Source of the DNA: Acarospora socialis
Taxonomy: Eukaryota; Ascomycota; Lecanoromycetes; Acarosporales; Acarosporaceae
Direction: 5' to 3'
Length of the DNA: 64,000 nucleotides
Assembly: GCA_025617375.2 (NCBI GenBank)
Contig: JAMYGW020000011.1
Coordinates: 310,001 to 374,000 of the forward strand
Below, piece by piece: positions 46,381 to 58,100 of this stretch; position 1 is the first letter of the stretch, and every line of letters begins with the position of its first letter. The notes beneath the pieces were generated by a model. The model was not told the DNA's origin and did no database searches. It saw only the letters and a list, made by a program, of their open reading frames with translations. Made by a program: the position numbers and the translations under genes.

Positions 46381-48879
46381 ATGCAACTCCGGCGACTGCT
46401 GCTAGCAGAGTTGATACAGACCAAAGACCATTGTGGTCGACAATTCATTTCGGTGACTGCTCTACAAAAGCTGATCAACATTCAGAATGTTCGAGACTGT
46501 CTTCACGCTTGCGGTATCATTAGTCAACCTGACCTCATTATTGCGATTGTCACCAAGGCACCAAGACTATTTTCTATTCTGGTTCTCATTGAGCGGGTGT
46601 ATCATGTATCCAATCTCATACTAAGTGGGCTAAATGACGAAGACCTTCCTCTTGAAGAGGCTGATGTGCCGTTGGAGGGTGAAGGGGGACAACATGAATT
46701 CTTTACTGCTCAGCGGGCATTTCCTCCAATATTTGAGAAGCACAGACGTTTAGAAATCTCTCAAGATATTGTCCTACCATTCCTTGAAAAGACCTATGTA
46801 AATCACGGAACGTTTGGGCATATCTACAGAGTGGAAGTGGCTTACGGTCATCTCCCAGAATACACATCGGTAAGACCGTCTAAGCTTAGCTCTAGTCGGC
46901 TTGGCCCTCATTAACGGCCATTGCAGAAAATTGTAGCCTTGAAGACCGTGGTCAAAGGAAACTACCAGACGTGGGACACCATCATGCGGGAAGACGAGAC
47001 TCTTCGTAACCGAGAGCATCCGAACATCGTGCCCTTACTGGCCTCCTTCACTTTGGCTTTTATGGAATCTGAAGTTGAGATGAAATCCCTCAATCTCTTA
47101 TTCCCATACGCTGACATGGACATGGAGAGATGGATGCATCTCAACCGGACTCCGTCATGGCTCAACGACCTTGGATCAGAACAGCGGCGACAGTATCTAT
47201 ACCAGTTAATGTACTCGCTTGTGTCTGCGATGTCTTTCCTTCATCGCGAACTTGATGGGATGATAACGTCTCACCACGACTTGAAACCTAAAAACATCCT
47301 TGTGATGGGTCGAACACTGAAAATCTGCGACTTTGGCCGTTCTCACATGACTCCTTTGGAACTGGGGTCCGAGACTGAAGGTCGACGTGGTCTGGGTACC
47401 TTTGCTTATCAACCACCTGAATATTTGAATGACGATGGTTCGCAATCTGCAAGAGCGCATGGACGGGCCTTTGATGTATGGTCAATGGGCTGCATTATGA
47501 TTGAGATAGCAACGCTTGCGGTTTATGGCTGGGAGGCTCAAATGGTCAACACATTCAGGGAAAATCGTTTGGCTAATGTTCACCGCCGACGACAATTTGT
47601 GCGACAAGGTCATCAACCCGACGACTCCTTTCATAACAATATGTTTGAAGTGAATCGGTGGGTGTCACGTCTAAAGCTCGATCATGGCAGCATTCTGTTA
47701 GACCAAATCCTGAAGACGACGGAGGCAATGTTGAATGATATGCCGGAAGGACGACTCTATGCATGGGAAGTCGAGTTGGATCTATACGACTTCCTTCATC
47801 CAGACAACCCCAGAATTATCCGTCTTGAGAGAGGAGCAATATGTGTGCAAGGACCACCCCAAATGCTTAAAGATGGAGTAGAGACGCCTTTGCATCGAGC
47901 TGTGAGGCAGGGAAACCAGGACAGGGTGGTCAAGCTTTTAGAAGTTGGCTGGCCGCCGAATACAAAAGATAGATCTGGCATGAGTCCTGTACACTTGGCC
48001 GAACGGGGGGGATACCAATCAATCCAGGACTGGATCCAGGCTATAACAGAACCTGCATCGAGAGATGTGTCTGTGGTGGACCACGATGACCCCAACACAC
48101 AGAAAATGCACATTGTAGACGACCTTGTGCCAAACTCTCAAGCCTCCAACATGATACACCAACCAGCTTCCCCCCTTTCAACTCCTAGCGGTCGAAGACT
48201 TCCCCATAGAACCCCAAATGGCAACTTTCAAATAGGTCTAGGTCCTCAGCAAAGAGAAGATAGGTCATGGTCATGGTCACGGTCCATCAGAAGTGACTCC
48301 TACAGTGAGAACGAGAGCAACAGGACCGAATCCCAGAACTCTCACCTGCTCTCAGACTCTCTTACTACATCAAAGCTCCCTGAAGCCGCCCGGAGCGGCT
48401 CACTTGAAGAGGTGCGGAGCATCCTTGGGTCAGTAACTTGCCCACTTGAGTTGATGGAAGAACCGGATGATACCGGCTTGACTCCATACCATTGGGCGGC
48501 CCGATCTGGCAAGGGTGATGTCGTCAAGTTTTTCTTGGAGCAAGGCAAAGGGGATCGGATGATCTGGCTACGAGATTGTCTTGACAAGACAATGTTACAC
48601 CACGCCTCCGAGAGCGGTTCTGCCCCGGTAGTGCTACTACTGCTTGAGGCCTGTAGCGACCCGCACTCTCTATTGTCGGAGAAGGATTGTAATGGCAAGA
48701 CCGCACTACACTGGGCCGCTCAGAAGGGATATGATGAAGTAGCGAGGGAACTGTTGAGTGGCGCTCAAGACAAGGTTGCAATGACTAGAGACATGGATGA
48801 CTCGGGACATACACCACTGCAACTGGCTATGAAATACGGCAACATAGGTGTAGAACATCTATTCAGGGAAGTGACATAG
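46381..48879 (+). CDS. Protein kinase-ankyrin repeat protein
   Basis: Two exons (46381-46869 and 46927-48879; intron 57 nt) give 813 aa. Residues 1-110 are a fungal-specific helical region ending in LILSGLNDEDLPL, often seen before kinase domains in Pezizomycotina. The kinase domain spans about 140-440: glycine loop HGTFGHIYRVE, catalytic Lys in VALKTV near residue 169, HHDLKPKNILV (279-289) and DFG at 298-300, followed by the MGCIMIE segment. The residues needed for catalysis appear present, with His in place of the usual Arg in HRD. Ankyrin repeats follow: two near 482-550 (ETPLHRAVRQGN, SPVHLAERGGY) and a block at about 645-810 (LTPYHWAARSGKG, TALHWAAQKGYDE, HTPLQLAMKYGN). A linker rich in Ser/Arg separates them. 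It likely acts as a signalling receptor or executor in a non-self recognition pathway (inference). Confidence 0.82.
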
Positions 48880-48960
48880 TGATGCTACAAATACACTTTG
48901 CAGGGATTCGAGCAGTCTATCCATGAATGTTCCAACTTTTCAACTTGTGCAGACAGAGTC

Positions 48961-49974
48961 TTATATTGTGCATCTCTCGACCTCCTCAACCACACGTCTT
49001 GAAAATTCGCCCAGCCATCTGTCTGGCCCACCCACTCCGAAGTCTCCCGTCAAGCATACTCTGATCACCTCTCGAAAGGTATCTCCGGCCCTGAAAGCTA
49101 TCTTCCGCGGAATGTTTTCTTGCGATTCGTCGAGTAAGATATCACGCACCTTCCGGGCGTCATTCTCGCCGCAGTCCTCTCCTTGCAGCATCTGGTGGTC
49201 CCTCAGAATTGTCTTGATGGATCGCCACACGGCTATTTCCACCAATACTACCCCAAAGCTATAATAGTCATGCAATCTCGTGAAAGAGATACTCGGATCG
49301 CGGAGTGCGTCAGGGTGTCGATAGAGGTTCATATGTGTGTCCCTATAGCAGTAGTCCGTCAGCAAACTTTGCTTTGTACTCGCGAGAAGAATGGTCATTC
49401 ACGCTCACATGCGCTTTTCGGAATATTGACCGGGCTCATCTTTACGAGCAAAGTCGAACCCCACCAGACGGGGATGATCGATGCTCCTTTGGCCACCTGT
49501 TGTCTCCGGGAAGAAGATCACATTGTCACTGCGGAAGCCCTTGTGAAGATAGCCCGCTTGATGTATTTGCCGCAACGACTGCGCCAGCAAGTGGGCCAGG
49601 CGGACTCGAGCGGTCACAGATGGCTTGAAGCTGGACTCGACGTAGGAATGGAGAGATTTAGGCAACGCAGGCTCTCTGCATTCGGTTGGCAACTCCATGA
49701 CAAAGCAGAACTGGCCCTTGGCGGCATCCTCGAACCAGCCTTTGCAAATCAATGTCCGGAATTGGTCGTGATCCCATCCATGCATGATGTCGGCGAGCTC
49801 CCTCACCCGGTCATAGACTTTCTCACCCAGCTCATCGTCGGGGTTCTCGCCATAGTTTTTGGGGTCGACGAGTACGAATCCGTTTTCGTACTTTGCCAAA
49901 CGACGTAGTCGGTCGTTTTGCGGCTGGTTCATAGGTATTTCTTGGAGCTTTATGCTCCTCAGCAGTTCCGCCAT
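48961..49974 (-). CDS. Kinase-like (pseudokinase) protein, apparently N-terminally truncated
   Basis: Two exons on the minus strand (49974-49409 and 49342-48961; 66-nt intron) give 315 aa. The sequence has a kinase fold: LVDPKNYG, FRTLICKGWFEDAAKGQF, VRLAHLLAQSLRQIHQAGYLHKGFRSDNVIF, VGFDFARKDEP and DYYSFGVVLVEIAVW. The catalytic Asp motif HRD is replaced by HKG, and DFG by DFA, so it should be catalytically dead. Closest in pattern to C-terminal halves of fungal proteins that carry a HeLo-type death-inducing domain at the N-terminus; I find no such domain within 500 bp upstream, so either the N-terminus has been lost or lies in an exon I cannot see. Its stop lies 81 bp from that of the kinase-ankyrin gene. 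Confidence 0.75.
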
Positions 49975-50448
49975 GGCCCAGAAAATGGTCGAGCGGAAGA
50001 GCGCTCCTCGCTGCCAATAAAAAATCCTTTTCAGCCTCGTTTCCTGGAGCGGCTGATGAAAATTTATAAGGTATAATCCAGCTAATCATGCTGGACGCCG
50101 CAGCCGTTAGAGAATGATGTAATACATACGGTCTGAAATGTGAAGACAAATAGCAAATGCACAACCTGATCGATCTACATTTGTTTAGGAAAGTCAAAGG
50201 CCTAAGGATATATCGCGAGGAAAGGCTAGGTTGAAGTGCGTTCGGTATGACAGCCAATTGAACATCAACTCTCCATACTAACATCCCATCACAACACTAA
50301 CTACTCGTTCTCCATATACTACTGCTCTTAGCAAACATGATATTCCAGTGCCATAAGCGGCTGCTTAAGCAATATATTTATCCGAGCACTTGCCATCCCT
50401 CTTATCCTCGCAACTGGAGAGTAAGATAAAAGCCTGCCACTCAGCATC

Positions 50449-50795
50449 CTATTCAGCTTGAACGCGCTTCCTTAAATTCAAATCCGCAACCAGGCGAAGG
50501 TCACCACTCTTTTCATCTTTAACCTGCAAATTCCCATCAGCATTGGTACTGAGAGCATCCAGAGGCGCAGGGACCAAGAGGAGAGGCTTGCGTTGAATCG
50601 TGGTGACCCTTCACTGCTGCCTCCCTGTCCCTCTACAACCCCCTTTCTCCATTTGCCTAAGATTCTCTTCTGAGGGCTTTGACCGTCAATCAGCAGCGGA
50701 CCGGACTTACCAGCCCAAAAGTAATAGACCAGGTCTTTCTCATAATACCAGCTCTCCTCGGAACAATCGCTAGGCGGATCTGGACGCGGTGGCAT
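50449..50795 (-). pseudogene. Small frame-broken gene, function unknown
   Basis: A minus-strand frame starts at MPPRPDPPSDCSEESWYY (ATG at 50795) and reads YEKDLVYYFWAGK..LLIDGQSPQ, while a second frame ending at 50449 reads LLLVPAPLDALSTNADGNLQ and continues to a stop after LRKRVQAE. The two halves look like one small protein of about 110 aa but are offset by one base near 50610, and I found no intron whose phase fits. Either a frameshift has broken the gene or the splicing is unusual. The family is unknown to me. Confidence 0.4.
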
Positions 50796-52412
50796 GACGA
50801 ATACAAGCTGCACATGGACCAAATCCAAGCCTGCAGTGATACTTGCGCACCAATGGATCCAGATCCCGGTGATTTTATATATCACCGGATGCTCTCCAGA
50901 GAAGGCTGTTCTGTATGACCCTTGTCTATGAACGGACCATGCTTACGCTGCGGTCAGGTTGTCGGAGGATAATGACAATGCCAAAGAGGATTGTAAGGTA
51001 TCATCCATGTCAAGACATTAGACTCATAAGGTAAGGCTCGAAAACCCCATAGGCAGAGGTCATGCGTGTGCTCATTTGCCAACAACCCGGGCGTGACCTT
51101 GTTCTGCTGACCGAGTTGTATAGGATAGAGGCGCCCTCGAGCTTGCTTGCCTGCGAAGCTGATACGCCCCAAGTGGCCGCTATGCAGCCAAACACCGCAG
51201 CCATACCTTACCAACCACCCCGCCCGAGGCCCTGTTGTTACGTGTCTCCATGTCATAGAACTGAAAGTGGACCAATAATGGCGGGACCGCTGCCTCGATC
51301 ACTTACTTCATGAGGCTGGAATTGCTACCGGATTGGTGGCACAGAATTTAGGCGCAAACCGGCCCCATGGAAATTTTGAGCCTTGCAAGAGGAACGGGAG
51401 GCACCTGCAACGATGTTCAAATGCAGAAGAGCCCGGCGAAAGTTCGAGGCGCCACGCGTCAGAAATCGGACAAATTGAGATAAGCGTTGCGTTGCGCCCA
51501 GCTAATTCTTGCCATGTGGCTTCGGTCTCTGCGGTTTTGTAGTTAAGCATTCCTGTCCTATTATCGAGTAGCCGATTTCTTGTGCGACTGGGCGAGAACT
51601 TTGCCCGGTCTATATGGAGTTCGCCTCTACCTTACCTTGGTACTTGCCCTTGTAGGTACTATACAGTACTGCGCCTACATCAGTAGTTTGCCATTGCATG
51701 GTCTGGTAAACCAAAGGCTCTCCCTTTTCATTCGGTGGAGATTATTGAATTTCTCAGAGATACGGAGGTAGCCTCGAAGAGATTACCTGCATGTTTAAAG
51801 TACACATATATGCAAGAGAGAGGAAGTGCAGTGGACTGCTGCGCTGTAATTTTGCAGCTCTACAAGGGTTACTCCAGGTGTTCAGGATTCATGTGTGTAA
51901 TCGAGTGGCGGTTCGGCCCGTGTACCCGTTCCATAAACTATCCCTGGAATATGGGGCACCCGATACGTTACATGAGGAAACTACAGGTGGACAGTAAGGC
52001 TGCACAGCCACAATGGCTTAACGTAGCCCCGACTTTCATGTGAGTGGACGGTACTTTTACCTTTTTCGGAAAATCTTGAGGTGTCATACAGGTCCATGAC
52101 ACTGCGGGCTGCTGGTTGCATATGCTAAAATGAGTAACATAGTCCTGAACTCTTGTTTCCTCATACAAATTGTGTCTGTGCCAGCCGGGATTAGCGGATG
52201 TTCCATATGCAACCAGTAGCCCGCAGTGTCATGGACCTGTAACCTTTGTCAGGCTCACCGGTGGCGAAGGTTTTTCATCAGCCTTTGGCGGCAAACACGG
52301 TAGATATACCTACTACCAGCTCACCATGATAGTCCTAGAATATGGAGTCAATACGTCGCATGCTTCCTCAAACAACATTCAGCAACCTCCGTTGTGAGGA
52401 AGGGTCTTGAAG
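50796..52412. other. Non-coding stretch inside the island
   Basis: About 1.6 kb with no recognisable gene. It contains the 153-bp foldback element at 52088-52240 and presumably the promoter of the STAND-ankyrin gene that starts at 52413. Confidence 0.5.
52088..52240. repeat. 37-bp inverted repeat with 79-bp spacer
   Basis: The left arm at 52088-52124 (ACAGGTCCATGACACTGCGG, continuing to GCATATG) is matched by its complement at 52204-52240 with a single mismatch (GCTGGTTG versus CAACCAGTAG). The overall length of 153 bp and long arms suggest a small foldback MITE-like element or a stable hairpin in a leader RNA. No clear target duplication was identified. Confidence 0.75.
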
Positions 52413-54853
52413 ATGGGTGATCCGCTGTCAGTTACTGCCAGTACATTGGCGGTTGTCAATTTCGCCGGGCAATCTTGCCAATTCCTCTTCGAGTTCTTCC
52501 GCTCTGTCTCCAAAGCTCCGAAAGAGATTCAACACCATCTTGCCGCCCTCGAGGCCCTAGGTTCTACCTTTGCCAACATCGAAGCGCTTGGTCAAGACCT
52601 TCCTGCTCATTCCGGATTCTCTCCTGCCTTCCATGCTCGGCTAAGCGACTGTATGCTCGACTTCCAGTTGATGGAAGAAAAGTTTCGCAAGTTGAACGAG
52701 CAACTTGACAGGAATCGAATGTGCAGGACTTGGGCTCGTCTGAAATGGCCGTCTAGGGACCAAGACCTCCGTAAGTTCTTCAGTAGGGTTCAGACGTACC
52801 ACACAACCTTCTCGTTAGATCTGTTGATACATCAAATGTTAGTAGAAACCACACTCCAGATGCTTCTCGCACAACATAAATGACAAGTTCCTCTCACAGT
52901 AAATCAAGCATTTCTAATCCTGGACCCGTCCTATCGACCAATCCTGTCTCACCCAGAAGTGAAACAAGTACAATACCGGACACGAATACAAGATATGAAG
53001 CTTGGGAACTGGCTCAGCATTGTAGAGCTGCAAGAACATGCCCACCATCCGTGGAACAGAGCTCAATACCGCAGCGAACCTATCCAATATCCCCCGAGCT
53101 TGTACGAGGCACAGAATATCAGACTGTGCAGCAAGACATGCAACGCTTGATAGCAAGTGTATCACGCCTCGGGAAATCTAGTACCATGGATGCTTGTTCC
53201 AGTAATGCCCATAAGGGCGATCCGCTGGATTGCGGTGACGCTGGGCAGTCGGCACGCTTTTTTGGGTCGTATGTCAACCCAATATCGATTCGGATTAGTA
53301 CGTCACGGCATTATGAAAACTTTTGTAGCAGAGTATCTCTGTGGATGGGCCCAGTAATGGTTCAGCGATGGAAGAGAGGTCAAGGGCCCGTTTATGAAGT
53401 TGTACGTCCCGCTCATGGGTTCGGGTTCTCAATAACACTCTCGTCGTCATTCGGCAAGTTGCGGTTTACGACCTATTTTACGAGAAAGGTTAGGTGGCCG
53501 CAAGACACCCTTTCCGTTCAATGTACCCTTGCATTCCCTGCCGTTGTCCGGAAAGATGCGCCAATCATGCAGCTGGCCGGATTGGGCGATCTCAAAGCCA
53601 TGAGAATGATGTTCGAAGCTGGCAAAGCAGCTCCAACAGACGCAACTCCCAGTGGTCAAACCCTCTTACATGTTCGTCTTCATACTAACTTTCCTTCAGG
53701 AACTGACCACTTTGCTAACTGCTTAAAGGTCGCTGTGAAAAATGGCAACGTTCAGATGGCAAACTTGCTTCTCAATGAAGGAGCAGACGTCAATGCCCCA
53801 GATGCAAACGGCAAGTGAGCAATCCTTCACATCCTAACCCTTGTGTGACCTGCTCTAAACCTCTGCAGGACTCCTCTGCATGTTGCCGTCGCATGTACCA
53901 AAGTTTATGATTTGACGAGGCTCCTCATTGCGAACGGTGCTGATCTTGGGAACCGCAACATTGATGGGGGGACTCCTCTTCATACCTTTTTCAATGAAAC
54001 AGTCGCCGCTATCTTCAGATACCATGGGGATATGGTTGATGAAGAAATGCGAGATGCACAGGGCATGACTATACTTCACTTCCTGGCGTGGTCGAGCAAG
54101 ACTGAACCTGAAATCTTCGAGAGGCATTTAGCCCGTGGCGAATGCAACCTTTGGTCCAAAGATGATGAAGGAAGATCTGTTCTACACTATGCAGGACAGA
54201 GGGGTAATATCGCACTTCTCGATTATTTTACAGGCATTACGAGGGATGCAACCATTGGGGAGAAAGATTTCCAGGGACGAACCGCGCTCCACTACGCAGT
54301 GGCCAGCAAGAGGACTAAGGGCATTGAAAGTATCGTGGATACTAGGTTAGATATCCGAGAAGCAGACCACAAGGGCCGAACCGTACTACACCATGCGGCC
54401 TGGCGTGGTAACATCGCGGCAGTCGAGCGAATTGTCGCGCTTGGAGGTATAGAGGACCTCTGGTCAATTGACAAGAGCGGGAAAACACCTCTTTTGCTTG
54501 CATCTCAAAGAGGCTTCACAGCAGTTGTAGCATATTTGACGAAGCTACAACGTGAGTCAGTCATGAGTGATGGAGCATACAACCAGCCCTTGCTTTCCGA
54601 TCGCTCTAAAACACATCCAGACTCGGTGTGTCTCTCGCGGCTACAGAGGGAGCAGAAACTTTCAAATACACTGGTACCTCTGGAAACCGAGAGGAACGGT
54701 GAAGATAAAGTCCTGCAGCGCGACTGGACTGCCTTGGGATTCCAGTCACGATTTAGACACTCCAGTATTACCGAAAAGCTATTACTGACAACCTTTGTCG
54801 TGGCAGTGCAGTGGTTTGGACTCTATACATTTCTTGGCATGTTATCTAACTGA
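52413..54853 (+). CDS. STAND N-terminal (Helo-like) domain fused to ankyrin repeats
   Basis: Four exons (52413-52837, 52900-53671, 53729-53814, 53869-54853) give 755 aa. Residues 1-140 match the fungal N-terminal domain of STAND proteins: MGDPLSVTASTLAVVNFAGQ, then FFRSVSKAPKEIQHHL and FANIEALGQDLPA, an all-helical region that usually precedes a nucleotide-binding NACHT or NB-ARC domain. Here no P-loop (GxxxxGK[ST]) is present; instead a mid region follows (FGSYVNPISIRIST, then KLRFTTYFTRKVRWPQDT) and then about eight ankyrin repeats (TLLHVAVKNGNVQMANLLLNEGADV, TPLHVAVA, TALHYAVASKRT, TVLHHAAWRGNI, TPLLLASQRGF). The C-terminus ends in a hydrophobic helix (LLTTFVVAVQWFGLYTFLGML) that could reach a membrane. 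An N-terminal effector coupled directly to ankyrin sensors without an ATPase is unusual; role in cell-death or non-self signalling is inferred. The third exon join is through a 57-nt intron without stops. Confidence 0.78.
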
Positions 54854-55131
54854 GTTTGTCGTCATGAGATGGTTCGATCACTCAAGAGTACAGGAAACGG
54901 CCTCATCATGATTCTGTCTCCTAGAGGAGGACCACAAGATTGAAGCACTTATGTGCAAAGTCTCATGGAAGCCAAAGGAATGTCTCCTCAGCAAGAGGGA
55001 CGTCTTCCGACTTTAGTGTACTACCCACGATTTCCACAACGTTAGCATTGCCCCCCACATAAGCGCTATGTGCTACTTGAGAGACATACGCTATGCTCCT
55101 CTCAGCTATGAATGTCCCAGAGCATGATCCA

Positions 55132-58100
55132 TCAATCCCCCCGCACCGCTTGAGCGCCTTTTTCAATCTCACTTCCTTTGAATAATGTTACCATCCGTTC
55201 CACTCTCTTTTTGGCGGCTGCCAAGGTCTTGACTCGAGGTACTGCGGTGTCCAGAAATTTAAATGAGTGCGGAAAGTAAGAGAGGCAGTCTCTGGCAATA
55301 TTTAGGGCGGTGAAACCATCCGCATCCTTCAGTGAAGGATCGGCTTTGGCAAAAAGTAAGCCCCGTGCAACCGGGTAGTTTGAGTGCAACGCCGCAAGAT
55401 GCAGAGCGCTATAATTCTGATCTGTGATTGTCATATCCAATTGGGATTGATCTGGATCGAAATTCGTCAAGAGGCAATCCAGTATCAAAGCGGAGGCACG
55501 ATCATCCTGTTTGCGGTGCGGTGTGCTGGCTAGTGCGTGGAGCACACTGAGACCAGAGTCCTGAGAGACCACGAATCTAGGAAGCAGCTTAGGACGACGC
55601 AGAATGAAGTTTAAGCACACTACTGAATTTATTGAGCATTCTGCGATGAGATGACCAAGCGTCGACATGGCGCGATCCCCGGCAAAGAACAGGCCGGCGT
55701 TGTATTCTGCATCGATATCTGCGCCATTTCGCAACAGGCATCTCGCAAGCTCAAAACATCGATTCCGTAAGGCACAACCAAATGGAGTTTCATAGTCAGC
55801 TGGCCTCTCATCTACAGGTACGCCCAGATCTATGAGGTTTTGAGCGACGTCGGCGTTGTCGATCCCATGCCAGGCGCATTCGTACAGGAGCGTCACCGGA
55901 ACAGTTCCATGCAAATGATGCAGAGCCTTGACATTCGCCCCTTTTTCCACCAAGAGGCGGAACGTGTCCAGTTTCCCGGAGCAGATGGATTCCGTCAACG
56001 GTGAGCGCCCCTCTTCAGGGTCTGCGACCACTGTCGACGGTCTGTTGATGTCCTCGGCACAACCGATCTTCAGCAGGTGCTCGACCAAGTCGGGTTCTGC
56101 ATAGCCTACAGCAAGACCCAACGCGGTCAAACCAGGCAAGCCCGGAACATCAGGGAGATGTTCTCCGGCTCCATGGCGAATAAGGACGTCTAGAGTCTCT
56201 CGAGCTGCATCGCGCCAGCGGGAACCGTGGCGCTGTACCCTTCCGAAGAAGGATCCAGTTGGTTCTATGCAACCTCCGCGAATTGCTGGGATTAAGAGGG
56301 ATAGGCCACTGGACTGGTCGACTGTCCGAGGTTCATGCCGTGACTCGGAGAGCAGGAGTTCCAGTGTATGCGGTTGATGCAATTGGGCCGCTAAGAATAT
56401 GGTTGATGTGCCTTCAACACTGACATTAGGATCGGCTCCAAGTTCCAATAAGACTTCAATGACTTTGAGTCGTTTTCGGCCAACAGCGCGCATCAGAGGG
56501 GAGCCAGCGACGAATTCATTCTCTTTGCAATCAGTATATCGAAATGCTTCAGCCGCAGCGTCCAGTTCAGCACCCCTCTCAATCAACTTGCGGGCAACAT
56601 CCATGACATGCTTGTCCTCAAAGGAGGACAACCAATGCAAAGGCGTATCTCCGTAATGGCTTGCGAGCTTTGGGTCGGCGCCGGCCTCAAGAAGTACCAT
56701 TGACGTATGGTAGTGACCAGAACGGCAACTCAGCAACAGAGGAGTCTCTCCATTAATATTTCTTGTGTCTACACCGGCTGGGTCATTTGCAACCAATTTC
56801 TCTGCCGTCTTGTTCAAGCCGCATGAAGCCGCGAAGTGTAGTATGCAATCTGCGAAACGATTCACTCGGAAGTTTTTGACGTGAGTTACGGTTGATGCTC
56901 TTTTGCTAAGATCTTCATCGAAAGAAAAGCCTGCACATGGAAAACCCGGCCTGAATAGATCATCATCAAATCGCTTTGCTCCAGTTCCGCCGTATATAGC
57001 TCCTAGGAGGTTTGTTGCTTCGCTGATTGAATCCTTCAAGCCCAATTCTCTTAAGTCTTCCAAAGCGGTGAAATAGCCCTTAGATCCGGCATCAAGTAGC
57101 CATGACTGGATATGGTTGATGCTCTTGGCTGGTATATCCGATCCAAATGCTTTGCACGCTCTAAAGAACATCGCTTTGGCCCTGTCGTTGCCTAAATGAG
57201 CAGCTTCTTCAAGCCACAGCAAGCCTCCTTCACGGCCCTTGTGGCTTCTTTCATCGGCGACATGCCCATTCATTATTAAAACTGCTAAACCGTAGGTGGC
57301 TTCCGAAGCTTCCTGGGGCCGAGCAGTGTCTTGTGCAGTCTGAATCAGCTCTGCTGCCACATGTTTGGCGATTGCTGGGTCAAGACTGTCAACACCAACA
57401 AAGGAGAACTATTACAGATACGTTAGGTTGATGTCTTAAACTTGAATACAGAGTTCAAGCCACGGAGTACAGTACCGGCAAAGACTGATCTCGTAATTGG
57501 TATTGATGGCGTGCCAGACCACCGAAATCGGGAGGAGCTCTGATGAAAATAGGCGAGCAAGTTCAAGACTCGGATACCTAACTCACCTCTGCTGGTCCAG
57601 CTCGTCATGCACAAAGCTTTTCACTTTGTCCAAGCTTCGAAAGTTCGAGTTGAGGCGGACTGTCCAGTCCAGAATGTTATGTAAGGTGCGCATGTTTATG
57701 TTACCAGGTATGTTGGATATAGATTTCATATAAGCCAGTAGATTGTCCTCCCTCTTCAAAGACTCGACTTTATCCCAAGCTGCGACGGTCGGGGCTGCAT
57801 CTGGTGTGAAGCCGAAGTCAAGAAATGGGTGTTTTCCATCGGTGACGATTCGCCAGAGAAGGAAGCCAAGGGAGTACAAGTCCGTCTTGAGGAGAGATTG
57901 TGGCTCCAAAACATCCTGCCATTCTGGAGCATTCCATGGCCGTGTGCCGGAGGGCAGCACGGTGGGATGCTTGAGATCAAAAAGGATACCACCAAAGTCT
58001 GCCAATTTTGCAATGTACGGTCGTCTGGCGCGGGTGTTCGGATCCGAATTCTCGAGGACTAGGACATTCTCAAGCTTCAGGTCGCCATGAAGGATACCAC

